Below are positions 1-7,878 of a DNA stretch of 28,205 bases, one piece after another; position 1 is the first letter of the stretch, and each line of letters starts with the position of its first letter. A program made the translations under genes and the position numbers. The stretch is from WRHT01 sp031550525. Its GTDB lineage: Bacteria > Desulfobacterota > Desulfovibrionia > Desulfovibrionales > Desulfovibrionaceae. A model generated the notes under the pieces. That model saw only the letters and a program-made list of their open reading frames with translations, was not told the origin of the DNA and made no database searches. The stretch spans positions 1 through 28,205 of the forward strand of contig JAVBON010000037.1 in the NCBI GenBank assembly GCA_031550525.1, in the 5' to 3' direction.

Positions 1-108
<108 letters not shown>

Positions 109-121
109 AAAAGGACCACCA

Positions 122-748
122 ATGCCACAACAGTATGACAACCTGGATGATTACATCAGCAATTTGCGGGCGCAGGCAGCGCAATCGCCGGACTGTGCCT
201 CGCACCATTACAATTTGGGCTTGGCGCTTTTGAGCAAGCGCGATTTTGCGGCGGCCGAAGAATCTTTCCGCAGCGCGGTTGAGCATGCGCCGCGTTTGTC
301 TGAAGCTTACGTGCAGCTTGGCGGCATTTGCCTGCAGCGCGGCGATTTGGACGGCTGCCTTAACTATAATAAGGAGGCGGCCAACTGCCAGCCGCGTTTT
401 GCCATTGCCTGGGCCAATATAGGCTTTGTGCATTTGCAGAAGGGTGAGGCCGAAGATGCCGTAGCCGCCTTTAAAAAGGCCGTCAAGTGGGACCCCAAGT
501 TTGTGCAGGCTTTGTCTTCGCTGGGCGCGGCCTATTACATGCTTGGCGATTTGGACTCCGCCATTTCCATGAACGAGCAGGCCTTGAAAATTCACCCGAA
601 TTTCGCCCCGGCCTTTAACAATCTGGCCTTGGTGTATTTGGAAAAGGGCGACGGTAAAAAGGCTGTTGAATATGCCGACAAGGCTGTGAAAAACGGCTTT
701 GAAACGCCGGAAGCCTTTTTGAAGGAACTGGAGCCTTTTAGAAAGTAA
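122..748 (+). CDS. TPR-repeat protein
   Basis: A 208-residue soluble protein built almost wholly of tetratricopeptide repeats. About five 34-residue units can be read at residues 23-58, 59-92, 93-126, 127-160 and 161-194, each with the usual small/aromatic pattern (for example YNLGLALL, WANIGFVHL, FNNLALVYL). TPR arrays form a superhelix that binds peptides or partner proteins, so a scaffolding or assembly role is likely but the partner cannot be named. There is no signal peptide or membrane segment, so it is cytoplasmic. The start is supported by AAGGA at 111-115, six bases before the ATG. It appears monocistronic within the window and is closed by a strong hairpin at 783-812. Any upstream operon partner is lost behind the C run. 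Confidence 0.85.
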   Translation: MPQQYDNLDDYISNLRAQAAQSPDCASHHYNLGLALLSKRDFAAAEESFRSAVEHAPRLSEAYVQLGGICLQRGDLDGCLNYNKEAANCQPRFAIAWANIGFVHLQKGEAEDAVAAFKKAVKWDPKFVQALSSLGAAYYMLGDLDSAISMNEQALKIHPNFAPAFNNLALVYLEKGDGKKAVEYADKAVKNGFETPEAFLKELEPFRK

Positions 749-782
749 GTTCGAGTCCGGTACCGCGTATGTATTTACAATG

Positions 783-812
783 AAGAAGCCGTTGCGGTTG
801 CAACGGCTTCTT
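783..812 (+). terminator. Rho-independent terminator after the TPR gene
   Basis: A perfect 13-bp stem (783-795 with 800-812) around a GGTT loop, followed by TATTGT. It lies between two convergent genes, and its A/T-rich flanks suggest it can also serve the minus-strand gene ending at 839. Confidence 0.85.
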
Positions 813-838
813 TATTGTAACGTATTTGGGAGCGCCGG

Positions 839-1531
839 TTAAAAGCGGTAGGAAAAGCCTATGCTTACAATGGGGTATACGCCCCATTTATCCACGTCGT
901 CTTCTATGTCTTTTATTTCGTTATCCACGGCGTCCACATACTCTTGGTATTTGGCGTGGCCAACGAGAGATGGGTCGGAAATGGGGCCGGTGGCCTTGTA
1001 TGTAACCTTGGTGCCGGAGAGCCACATAGCGCCTATGTCGAAATCAAGGCTGAAGTTGGAGTGTTTGCCGCCGCCCATGCCCCAGCCCAGGCCAACATAC
1101 GGGGCCCACTTGTCAAAGGTTATGTTGCCTTCCAGTTTTCCTACCTCAGAGGCCTGAAACCTGTAATCGCCTATATCCACAGCCTTGTGTGGCGTGGCGG
1201 TAAGGTCGACATCAAAGTCGCGGTAGTAAAGGCCAGCGCTTATGCGGAATTTGCCGGAAAATGGGTGCAGATCAAGCAATAGACCGGCTGTGGGGCTTTT
1301 GGTCTCGATATCATACTCGATATCTTCAATTTCATGCGAAAAATCCAGCGGCAGGTAGTTGCCGTTAAGGCGTATTTTAAACCAGTCGGTAAACTGGTAG
1401 CCAACATCCATGCCAACACCCAGCGTGCTTACCTTTACGCCGGTAAATACGCCGCTGGCCGTGGCCGGTGCTGCAAGGGCCAGTAAAATAGCCATGGAAA
1501 TAATCAGTTTCAGGCAGTTTCTGCTTTTCAT
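839..1531 (-). CDS. Outer-membrane beta-barrel protein (porin-like, small)
   Basis: A 230-residue secreted protein. The start at 1531 is chosen because AAGGA lies five bases upstream and a clean signal peptide follows: basic MKSRNC, a hydrophobic core (LIISMAILLALAAP), and an ATA-SG cleavage site. An upstream in-frame extension is possible but has no ribosome binding site and would bury the signal. The mature part alternates polar and hydrophobic residues with repeated short strands (GVGMDVGYQF, WAPYVGLGWGMGGG, YPIVSIGFSYRF) and ends in phenylalanine, the classic outer-membrane insertion signature. An acidic loop is visible (DNEIKDIEDDVDKW). The size suggests an 8- to 10-stranded barrel. No specific substrate can be inferred. 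It is transcribed away from the arylsulfotransferase-like gene at 1855. Confidence 0.8.
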   Translation of the reverse strand: MKSRNCLKLIISMAILLALAAPATASGVFTGVKVSTLGVGMDVGYQFTDWFKIRLNGNYLPLDFSHEIEDIEYDIETKSPTAGLLLDLHPFSGKFRISAGLYYRDFDVDLTATPHKAVDIGDYRFQASEVGKLEGNITFDKWAPYVGLGWGMGGGKHSNFSLDFDIGAMWLSGTKVTYKATGPISDPSLVGHAKYQEYVDAVDNEIKDIEDDVDKWGVYPIVSIGFSYRF

Positions 1532-1854
1532 AAACATCCTTTTGCCGTCAAATACGGGCGGTATGATTAGGAATTTTGAAGCATATTTATAGAACATTTC
1601 AATATAGGTTGTCCAGTTGAGGTTTTTGCGCCCCAGACGCAAAACATTTGCCAGATTTTTGGTTGCGTGATAATCTAATGCAGTTTGTGAAAAAATGTCC
1701 AATCACCGCAAGAATTTGTTTTACTTGTGTATTGTACATTTTCCGTGGCCGGATTTTGCTCCGCAAGCCGCGGGTTTGCATGTGGCTGCACAGGCCGCGT
1801 TAATGGCGGCGTTTAAGTGGTTCTACCTGGTATTTTTACAAAAGGAGAAGTGTT
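1532..1854. other. Divergent intergenic region
   Basis: About 320 bases between the outer-membrane protein and the arylsulfotransferase-like gene. It is AT-rich and must carry both promoters, but no convincing -35/-10 pair stands out. AGGAG at 1843-1847 is the ribosome binding site of the downstream gene. A short sigma-54-like motif near 1743 has the wrong spacing. Confidence 0.5.
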
Positions 1855-3282
1855 ATGGGTCATCCAAGTGTGTACCCGTCCGGCGCTACTATCTATAATC
1901 CGGATAAGTGCTGGAACGGATTCACCATTTTTCAGGCGAACACCAAAGGTGCTTTGCTTATCGACATGAATGGCAACGAGCTGCACCTGTGGCGCGACTT
2001 GCAGGGTTTTCCCAATAAAATTCTGCCCGGCGGCTTTGTAATGGGCAGCCGCGCCAAGCGCGACGTGCGTTATGGCTTTCAGGATCAAACCGACCTGGTG
2101 CAGGTGGATTTTGACGGCAACATCGTATGGAAGTTCGATAAGGCCGAACTGATTGAAGACCCAGGCCATGAGCCTACCTGGATGGCCCGCCAGCACCACG
2201 ACTACCAGCGCGAAGGCAGCACCACCGGCTACTACGCGCCCGGCGCCGAGGCCAAGACCGATTCCGGCAACACTTTGGTGCTTAGCCATAGAAACGTTAA
2301 AAATCCCTACATCAGCGAGCATGCTCTGCTGGATGACGTGATTTACGAAGTTAACTGGAAAGGCGAAATAATTTGGGAATGGCTGTGCAGCGACCACGTT
2401 GAGGAAATGGGCTTTGACGAAGTGGCCCGCAATGCCCTTGCCCGCAGCCCCAACCGTAAAGCAGGCGGCTTCAGCGCTGGCGGCCCCGATGTTGGCGACT
2501 GGATGCACGTAAACTCCATGTCCGTGCTCGGACCCAACAGATGGTATGATCAGGGCGACGAACGCTTTCACCCCGACAACATCATTATAGATGGCCGCGA
2601 AACCAACATAATCCTTATACTCAGCAAAAAGACCGGCAAAATAGTCTGGCAGCTTGGGCCGGATTACAGCCGTACGCCGGAACTGCGCAAAATGGGCTGG
2701 ATTATAGGCCAGCACCACGCGCATATGATCCCGCGCGGCCTGCCGGGTGAAGGCAACATACTTGTGTTCGACAACGGCGGCTGGGCCGGCTACGGCGCGC
2801 CGAACCCGTCTGCCCCCATAGGCGGCAAAAACGCCCTGCGCGACTATTCCCGCATTTTGGAAATAGACCCGACCACGCTGGAAGTAGTGTGGCAGTGCAA
2901 CGCCAAGTCTCTTGGCTACATGATGCCCATGGACGCCTTCCGTTTTTACAGCCCCTACATCAGCAGCGCCCAGCGCCTGCCCAACGGCAACACCATGATT
3001 TGCGAAGGCGCGGCAGGGCGCTTCCTTGAAGTGACCAAAGACTTTGAACTGGTATGGGAATACGTCTCCCCGCACTGGGGTACCGGCGGCCGCTATATCA
3101 ACATGGTGTACCGCTCCTACCGCCTGCCCTACGAATGGGTTCCGCAACTGCCCAAACCCAAAGAAGTGGCCATACCCCGCATAGATGTGACCACCTGGCG
3201 CGTGCCCGGCGCGGGCAAGCCCGGCTTCCAGAAAGAAGTGCGCGTCGAAGGTACCGAAGAGCCAGACGACAAGATGGGTTAA
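1855..3282 (+). CDS. Arylsulfotransferase-like beta-propeller protein 1 (ASST family)
   Basis: A 475-residue protein of the arylsulfate sulfotransferase type: repeated propeller blades with D-x-x-G-x-I/V-x-W motifs (VDFDGNIVWKF, VNWKGEIIWEW, KTGKIVWQLG, TTLEVVWQCN, FELVWEYVSP). Histidines fall where the family places its catalytic/binding residues: HH at 114-115, WMHVN (H218), GQHHAH (H287, H288, H290), with R374 in QRLPNGN. The family moves sulfate from a phenolic sulfate to another phenol through a sulfo-histidine, independent of PAPS. Unlike periplasmic E. coli AssT there is no signal peptide. AGGAG at 1843-1847 fixes the start at MGHPSVYPSG, so it should be cytoplasmic. It is distantly paralogous to the protein at 16205-17506. 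Function is assigned from family resemblance; the substrate is unknown and a non-enzymatic propeller cannot be excluded. Confidence 0.75.
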   Translation: MGHPSVYPSGATIYNPDKCWNGFTIFQANTKGALLIDMNGNELHLWRDLQGFPNKILPGGFVMGSRAKRDVRYGFQDQTDLVQVDFDGNIVWKFDKAELIEDPGHEPTWMARQHHDYQREGSTTGYYAPGAEAKTDSGNTLVLSHRNVKNPYISEHALLDDVIYEVNWKGEIIWEWLCSDHVEEMGFDEVARNALARSPNRKAGGFSAGGPDVGDWMHVNSMSVLGPNRWYDQGDERFHPDNIIIDGRETNIILILSKKTGKIVWQLGPDYSRTPELRKMGWIIGQHHAHMIPRGLPGEGNILVFDNGGWAGYGAPNPSAPIGGKNALRDYSRILEIDPTTLEVVWQCNAKSLGYMMPMDAFRFYSPYISSAQRLPNGNTMICEGAAGRFLEVTKDFELVWEYVSPHWGTGGRYINMVYRSYRLPYEWVPQLPKPKEVAIPRIDVTTWRVPGAGKPGFQKEVRVEGTEEPDDKMG

Positions 3283-3320
3283 AAACAAGGCGCGGGTTAG
3301 ACCGCGACTTATAAGACAAA

Positions 3321-3379
3321 TAAATGCATAGAGGATGAAGGCAGATCTTATAAATCTGGCTTCATCCTCTATGCATTTA
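3321..3379. terminator. Bidirectional terminator made of a dispersed inverted repeat (copy A)
   Basis: Two 26-base arms (3321-3346 and 3354-3379) are complementary except for one position, around a CTTATAA loop. It sits between two convergent genes. T-rich tracts flank it on the minus strand (ATTTATTTG). The arm core (AAATCTGGCTTCATCC) recurs at 11774 and 13092, and inverted at 12941, so this is a compact member of a repeat family doing terminator duty. Confidence 0.75.
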
Positions 3380-3383
3380 TCGC

Positions 3384-3995
3384 TTATTCGGCAATCTTCT
3401 CCGCCAGATATAACACTTCGTAGTTGCCTGGCTTGTTGCAAAAGTCGTAGCGGGCCACGCGCCAGCTTTGCCAGGGCAGGGCGCTCATCCATCCGTTTAC
3501 GGCTTCGGCTTCTTCCGGGCCGTGTTCTTGCCCCGTGTAGCAGTGCGCTGTGATTAGGCCTTGGGGTATTAGGGGCGCAGCCAAGGCATTAAGGGCCGCC
3601 AGGCTGCTTTGGGGCAGGGTGGTAAGCCGGGGCGGGCCGCCGGGCAGAAAACCCAGGTTGAACATGGCTATGGCCGGGCGCGAGTTTTGCGGCAAATGGG
3701 CGGGTATGTTAGCGTGGCTGTCGTTTATAAGGCGCACGCGCGGCAAAAGCCCGCCCCGCTCAAGGCGTTGGCGGGTGTTTTCAAGGGCTTTTTCCTGAAT
3801 ATCGAAGGCCAGCACCAGCCCGTTTGGGCCTATGTAGCGGGCCAGGTGCTCGGTATCGTTTCCGTTTCCGGCTGTGGCATCCACGGCCAGCGGCCAGGGC
3901 GCGGCGCAGGGGCGTGTTGCGCGGGCGCGGGCCAAAGCGGCTGCCGTGGCGCGCCGCGTAAAGGCTAAAAGATCGTCTGCAATAAGGCGCGGCAT
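3384..3995 (-). CDS. MnmM/YtqB-like class I SAM methyltransferase
   Basis: A 203-residue protein matching the YtqB/MnmM family (formerly labelled rRNA methylase). Motif I is VDATAGNGNDTEHLAR, followed by the acidic motif II FDIQEKALENTRQRL, then NDSH and MFNLGFLPGG, all typical of the family. Characterised members methylate nm5s2U34 to mnm5s2U34 in tRNA wobble positions; the same job here is inference. The start at 3995 (MPRLIADD) is preferred because it forms a TAATG overlap with the stop of the upstream gene. There is no good Shine-Dalgarno sequence, so translation is probably coupled. A longer in-frame extension lies wholly within the upstream coding sequence and looks like shadow. It ends at a shared bidirectional terminator. 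Confidence 0.8.
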   Translation of the reverse strand: MPRLIADDLLAFTRRATAAALARARATRPCAAPWPLAVDATAGNGNDTEHLARYIGPNGLVLAFDIQEKALENTRQRLERGGLLPRVRLINDSHANIPAHLPQNSRPAIAMFNLGFLPGGPPRLTTLPQSSLAALNALAAPLIPQGLITAHCYTGQEHGPEEAEAVNGWMSALPWQSWRVARYDFCNKPGNYEVLYLAEKIAE

Positions 3996-4495
3996 TACTG
4001 TATTTTTGTGGAAAAATCCGGGCTTTCGCTGTCGGCCATGCGCAGGCGGGCCACATAGTCCTTTATGCTTGGCTGCTCGCTCCACAGCATGAAGTTGTCG
4101 CGCCATTGGGCAAAGGAGAGCACCTGCTCATCCAGCTTTTCTTCTTCGGCTTGCACCCAAAAGCTTAGCAACTGTAATACCAGCCGGAACCTATCTCCGG
4201 CCAGCACTTGTGCCCAGGCTTGGCCGTCCAGCGCGTAAGGGCCGCTGATCATGCTGTCGCACAAGGCGCTGAGGGCGGTTTGGTGGTCTATTTCGCGGTC
4301 GTTTAAAGCCACGGCTATGGGGAATAAATCCGGATGCATGGTTTTGGAATGCTCAAATTCTTTTTCCGGCATGCGCAAAAAGAGTTTTCCATCTTCTTCA
4401 GAGATAAAATAAAAACGGAGCCATTGCTCGAAAAAGACCAGATCCATGGCGTGCCGCATGTTTTGGTCGGAGTTTTTACCGGACGCGTTAGGCAT
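3995..4495 (-). CDS. Conserved hypothetical protein, coupled to the methyltransferase
   Basis: A 166-residue cytoplasmic protein I do not recognise. It is rich in helices and aromatic residues (MDLVFFEQWLRFYFI, VLQLLSFWVQAEEEKLDEQ, FAQWRDNFMLW), with no signal peptide, transmembrane segment or cysteine pattern. The start at 4495 (MPNASGKN) is supported by GAGG five bases upstream; earlier in-frame starts would add an improbable aromatic leader. Its stop overlaps the next start as TAATG, so the two proteins are made together. By context it may assist RNA modification or simply share the transcript. Confidence 0.7.
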   Translation of the reverse strand: MPNASGKNSDQNMRHAMDLVFFEQWLRFYFISEEDGKLFLRMPEKEFEHSKTMHPDLFPIAVALNDREIDHQTALSALCDSMISGPYALDGQAWAQVLAGDRFRLVLQLLSFWVQAEEEKLDEQVLSFAQWRDNFMLWSEQPSIKDYVARLRMADSESPDFSTKIQ

Positions 4496-4609
4496 ATGAA
4501 CCTCAGTATGGTTGTTGGCGTTCTTATAAACATACGCGCATAACAGTGGCATATCAAGAAAGAGCTTTGTCCGCCGGTAAAAAAACGCATAGGTGGGATA
4601 AAAAATACC

Positions 4610-4638
4610 GGCACAAACCTGCCAAACAGGTTTGTGCC
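4610..4638 (-). terminator. Terminator of cobA-hemD
   Basis: A perfect 12-bp stem (4610-4621 with 4627-4638) and CCAAA loop. Read on the minus strand it is followed by GGTATTTTTTATCC, a good uridine tract, and it lies 114 bases past the cobA-hemD stop. The rest of 4496-4751 holds no gene. Confidence 0.85.
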
Positions 4639-4751
4639 AACAATAAAACACTATACGGAATCATAAGCCCGGCGGTATACCCAAAACTTGATTTATGCTT
4701 ATCGCCTTTTGCTTTCTTGCGAAATTGCCGGCTTTGCTGCCGCTCGGGCCC

Positions 4752-6254
4752 CTATAATTTTTTGATCAGTATATCCACCAGTGCGGGGATGGTGTAATCA
4801 GTTGGTTGAAAATCGCAACTCAGGCCGTATTTCTCCAGCGTTTTTGAGGTAATGGGCCCAATGCAGGCAAACTTGAGGTTGGGGTACTCCTTGAGCTTGG
4901 AGGCGGGAATGAGCGAGAGAAAGTTATCAACGGTGGAGGATGATCCGAAGGTAACGCACTGTATGTCGCCGTTTTCCAGCATTTCCAACACTTCTTCCCT
5001 GCGTCCCTGTCCGGGTTTGGTCTCGTATATGGGCAGCACGTCCACGCAGGCTCCGGCCTTGCCAAGTTGCTCGGGCAGCACGTCGCGGGCCACTTTGGCG
5101 CGGGGTATGAGTATGCGTTTGTTGGAAATGCCCAAGGCGGTAAGCCCTTGCACAACGCTTTCGGCCACAAAACGCTCCGGCACAAAATCGGGTTTTATGC
5201 CGCGTTTTTTCAGGGCTTGGGCCGTGGCCGGGCCTATGGCCGCAATTTTGCACCCGGCCAGGGCGCGGGCATCGGCGCCTATGGCGTAAAGCTGCTCGAA
5301 AAAGTAGCTTACGCCGTTAACCGAGGTAAAGGCTACCCAGTCGTAGGAGTTGAGGTAGCCCAAGGTTTTGCGCACGGCGGAGTAATCGTCCAGCGGCTGT
5401 ATGTCTATGGTGGGGAACTGTATAACGTTGGCGCCCTGCTCGGCCAGAAGCGAGGCAATGTCGCTGGCCTGCTCGCGGGCGCGGGTAACCACCACGCCTT
5501 TGCCCAGCAGCGGTTTTTTCTCAAACCAGCCTATGGTGTCGTGCATGCTTACCACTTTGCCTATGATAATAAGGCTGGGGGCGGAAAAACCGTGCTTTTG
5601 CGCGTCGGCTGGCAAGGCTTTGAGCGTGCTTACAAGGCTTTTATGCTTGGGGGTGGTGCCCCAGCGTATAAGGGCTGCCGGAGTGCGCGGGGCCATACCG
5701 GCGGCCAGAAGTTTTGAGCATATTTCGGGCAGGTTTTTCATGCCCATAAAGAAAACCAGGGTGGAACTGCTTTTGGCCAGCGCCTCCCAGTTATGGGCCG
5801 ATTCCGGCTTGGTTGGGTCTTCGTGCCCTGTGGCAAAAGTAACGGAAGAAGACATGGCCCGGTGCGTAAGCGGTATTCCGGCATAGGCCGCAGCCCCTAT
5901 GGCGCTGGTAACGCCCGGCACCACTTCAAAGGGGACGCCGGCTTCCGCCAGTTCCTCGGCTTCTTCGCCGCCCCGCCCAAACATATAGGGGTCGCCGCCC
6001 TTAAGGCGGGCCACCACTTTGCCTTCTTTGGCCTTTTTGACTATAAGCTGGTTTATTTCTTCTTGCGAAAGGGTGTGATCTCCGCCTTTTTTGCCCACAT
6101 AAATAATTTCGGCGTCAGGCCGCGCAAAATTAAGAAAACTGCTATTGGCAAGGTAATCGTACACAAGCACGTCGGCTTTGTGCAATACGTCTTTGCCCTT
6201 AATTGTCAACAGTCCGGGGTCGCCTGGTCCTGCTCCTATGAGATATACTTTCAT
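4752..6254 (-). CDS. cobA-hemD: Fused uroporphyrinogen-III C-methyltransferase / uroporphyrinogen-III synthase
   Basis: A 500-residue bifunctional protein. Residues 1 to about 245 are the SAM-dependent methyltransferase that converts uroporphyrinogen III to precorrin-2: N-terminal VYLIGAGPGDPGLLT, RLKGGDPYMFGRGGEEAE, VVPGVTSAIGAAAYAGIPLT. Residues from about 255 are uroporphyrinogen-III synthase (GVVVTRAREQASDIASLL, WVAFTSVNGVSYFFEQL, IAAIGPATAQALKKRG, VTFGSSSTVDNFLSL), which cyclises hydroxymethylbilane. The fusion couples both steps at the branch to siroheme, B12 and the alternative haem route, as is usual in Desulfovibrio and clostridia, and fits an organism needing siroheme for sulfite reduction. 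The start at 6254 is chosen because GAGGA lies four bases upstream of MKVYLIG. It is monocistronic and ends at the hairpin at 4610-4638. Confidence 0.93.
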   Translation of the reverse strand: MKVYLIGAGPGDPGLLTIKGKDVLHKADVLVYDYLANSSFLNFARPDAEIIYVGKKGGDHTLSQEEINQLIVKKAKEGKVVARLKGGDPYMFGRGGEEAEELAEAGVPFEVVPGVTSAIGAAAYAGIPLTHRAMSSSVTFATGHEDPTKPESAHNWEALAKSSSTLVFFMGMKNLPEICSKLLAAGMAPRTPAALIRWGTTPKHKSLVSTLKALPADAQKHGFSAPSLIIIGKVVSMHDTIGWFEKKPLLGKGVVVTRAREQASDIASLLAEQGANVIQFPTIDIQPLDDYSAVRKTLGYLNSYDWVAFTSVNGVSYFFEQLYAIGADARALAGCKIAAIGPATAQALKKRGIKPDFVPERFVAESVVQGLTALGISNKRILIPRAKVARDVLPEQLGKAGACVDVLPIYETKPGQGRREEVLEMLENGDIQCVTFGSSSTVDNFLSLIPASKLKEYPNLKFACIGPITSKTLEKYGLSCDFQPTDYTIPALVDILIKKL

Positions 6255-6453
6255 AACATCCTCAATTTGCATAGTTCAAAATCCGGCGCTGTCGCGTACA
6301 GCCTAGGCGTCGGCCAGTTTAGTTGCCGTCCATTGGTAAGAGAATATGGGCGACTTGTCCAGAGCTTAAAAACCAGTAATTCATCTATTTTTTCTAACCA
6401 TGCGGCTTTTTTTATATTGTGCCGGGTATATGAGCGGAGGGAAAAGAAATATC

Positions 6454-6482
6454 TTGACTAAAGTTCGATATCGAACTAAACA
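6454..6482 (+). promoter_or_regulatory. MarR operator palindrome within a putative promoter
   Basis: A perfect 16-bp palindrome AGTTCGATATCGAACT occupies 6462-6477, just in front of the MarR start. It overlaps a -35-like TTGACT (6454-6459), and 17 bases later comes TAAACA. MarR dimers typically bind such 16-20 bp palindromes over their own promoter, so autorepression is the natural reading. Confidence 0.7.
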
Positions 6483-6938
6483 ATGGGCATGAAGAACGAA
6501 ATACAAGTTACGCCAATACTTAACATGATAGGCAGGCTGCGCGGCCTGGGGCAGGATTTTATTATCAAAAGTCTGGCCGGCAATGGGGTGCATGATATTA
6601 TGCCGCAGCACGGCGACGTGCTTTTGGCTTTAATGGGCGGCCCCCTTAACATGGGTGAGCTGGCCGTTGCCACCAAACGTAAAAAGAACACCTTGACCAC
6701 ACTGGTGCAGAGCCTGGAGCGTAACGGCTACATAGCGCGCGAGACCGTGGCCGATGACGCGCGGGTGCAGCTTGTAAAGCTTACGCCCAAAGGCATGCTT
6801 TTATGCGAAACTGCCGAGGATATCTCGTATAAGCTGCACAAAATCATGTGGCAGGATATGAGCAAGGCGGATCAAGACCAGCTTATAGCGCTGCTGGGCC
6901 GTGTTATCGACAATTTATCCGGGTCTGAAAACGGATAA
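6483..6938 (+). CDS. MarR-family transcriptional regulator
   Basis: A 151-residue winged-helix repressor. The DNA-binding domain spans about residues 40-105: the recognition helix region is MGELAVATKRKKNTLTTLVQ, and the wing follows as LERNGYIARETVADDARVQLVKLTPKG, the MarR hallmark with the conserved D-x-R-x-x-x-V/L pattern. Helices at both ends form the dimer interface. It likely represses itself and the DinB-like gene 45 bases downstream through the palindrome at 6462-6477. The start is uncertain: a second ATG lies at 6489 and no Shine-Dalgarno sequence precedes either. A stop codon at 6477-6479 blocks any longer version. If the TTGACT/TAAACA promoter is real the message would be leaderless or nearly so. 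Confidence 0.88.
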   Translation: MGMKNEIQVTPILNMIGRLRGLGQDFIIKSLAGNGVHDIMPQHGDVLLALMGGPLNMGELAVATKRKKNTLTTLVQSLERNGYIARETVADDARVQLVKLTPKGMLLCETAEDISYKLHKIMWQDMSKADQDQLIALLGRVIDNLSGSENG

Positions 6939-6983
6939 TTTTTCAATAGTTAAACCATCACTTCAACAAGCAGGAGAGCAGCC

Positions 6984-7466
6984 ATGAGCACTGAAATTAT
7001 GAATGGTATTATCGGGCAGTATAAACGCGCCGCCGGAATGTTTGACAAGTTCATAGAAATTTGCCCGGATAACATTTGGGCCCAGCCCTCCGGCAAATTT
7101 CCGGTATGGCAAACCGTTTACCACGCCGTGGCCTGCGTGCCTTTCTTTTTGAAAGGCGCCGGCGAGCAAGAAAGCATAGCTTACCCCTATGGCCGGGAAG
7201 TGCTTACTTTTCAAGATCTCACCAAAACCCCGATGGATAAAGCCAAGTTGGCCGCTTTTGCCAAAGAAATTAACGCCTGGGCCGATAAATACTTCGCCTC
7301 CATCAACGATGCCATGCTGGCTAAAAAGCACGAAGGCTTCAGCAGCCGCGTAGGCTTTGAAAGCACCCTGGCGGGCGTGCTCACCGGCCTGTCCGGGCAC
7401 CATATGTATCACTTTGGCATGTGCGACGCCGCCTTGCGCGCCAACGGCAAGGAAGGGCTGTTTTAA
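6984..7466 (+). CDS. DinB-like superfamily protein
   Basis: A 160-residue four-helix-bundle protein of the DinB/YfiT type. The family metal site is a histidine triad; here H47 (VWQTVYHAVA) and the C-terminal cluster GHHMYHFG (H139, H140, H143) fit it. DinB-fold proteins include metal-dependent thiol transferases (mycothiol and bacillithiol enzymes) and many stress proteins of unknown reaction, so only the fold is claimed. AGGAG at 6972-6976 lies eight bases before the ATG. It follows the MarR gene on the same strand and is probably controlled by it, which suggests detoxification of a small molecule sensed by the regulator. Confidence 0.78.
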   Translation: MSTEIMNGIIGQYKRAAGMFDKFIEICPDNIWAQPSGKFPVWQTVYHAVACVPFFLKGAGEQESIAYPYGREVLTFQDLTKTPMDKAKLAAFAKEINAWADKYFASINDAMLAKKHEGFSSRVGFESTLAGVLTGLSGHHMYHFGMCDAALRANGKEGLF

Positions 7467-7878
7467 GCGCGGGTTGCCAAGGCTTTGTAGGGCTAGCTGA
7501 TGAAACAGTATTTATGAGCGCAGGGGCGCTGCCCAGGCCCCCGCAAGGAGCTGGAAAGAGCATTGCCCCTGGTAGCTATTCTTGGCCTGGTAATGCTGAA
7601 TAGCTAAGCTTTGGCGCAACGAGCCCAAGCCTTGCCCCATAATTGGGTTGGAATTGGCACAGCCTAGCCGCGAAGCGGAGCAAGCCGGAAATTTTGCAGG
7701 AAAGCAAAATCGGGTGGCGTAACCAGGTGACCGCCCCAAAGGGGTGAGACGCAGGAAGTGTCGAAATCTGGTTTGGATGCGTCTTTTGCATGTTGTTAGG
7801 GCAGACAGGTTTTTTTTGCGCGGCCCTCCGGTATATAACCGGTAAACCGCTAACTTACCGTTAATCGGGAGGTTTGCC
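7467..7878. other. Gene-free region with hairpins and a degenerate dispersed repeat (copy D)
   Basis: No credible gene. A perfect 9-bp stem (TAGCTATTC at 7573-7581 with GAATAGCTA at 7598-7606) and a longer-range pairing of CAGGGGC (7521-7527) with GCCCCTG (7565-7571) are visible. Bases about 7688-7775 resemble the inverted interior of the repeat at 12941-13118: both carry AATTT-[CT]-GCAGGAAAGC-[AG]-AAAT, then AGGGGTGAG and a related tail. The region therefore looks like decayed repeat DNA. The end holds GGGAGG, the ribosome binding site for 7879. Confidence 0.5.

Noticed and set aside
1743..1760. Sigma-54-like TGGCCGGATTTTGC before arylsulfotransferase-like gene 1
   Set aside because: GG and GC are nine bases apart instead of ten; sigma-54 promoters do not tolerate this well.
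1813..3492. Long open frame on the minus strand opposite the arylsulfotransferase-like gene
   Set aside because: It mirrors the coding strand's codon bias, has no ribosome binding site or recognisable domain, and runs through a terminator hairpin.
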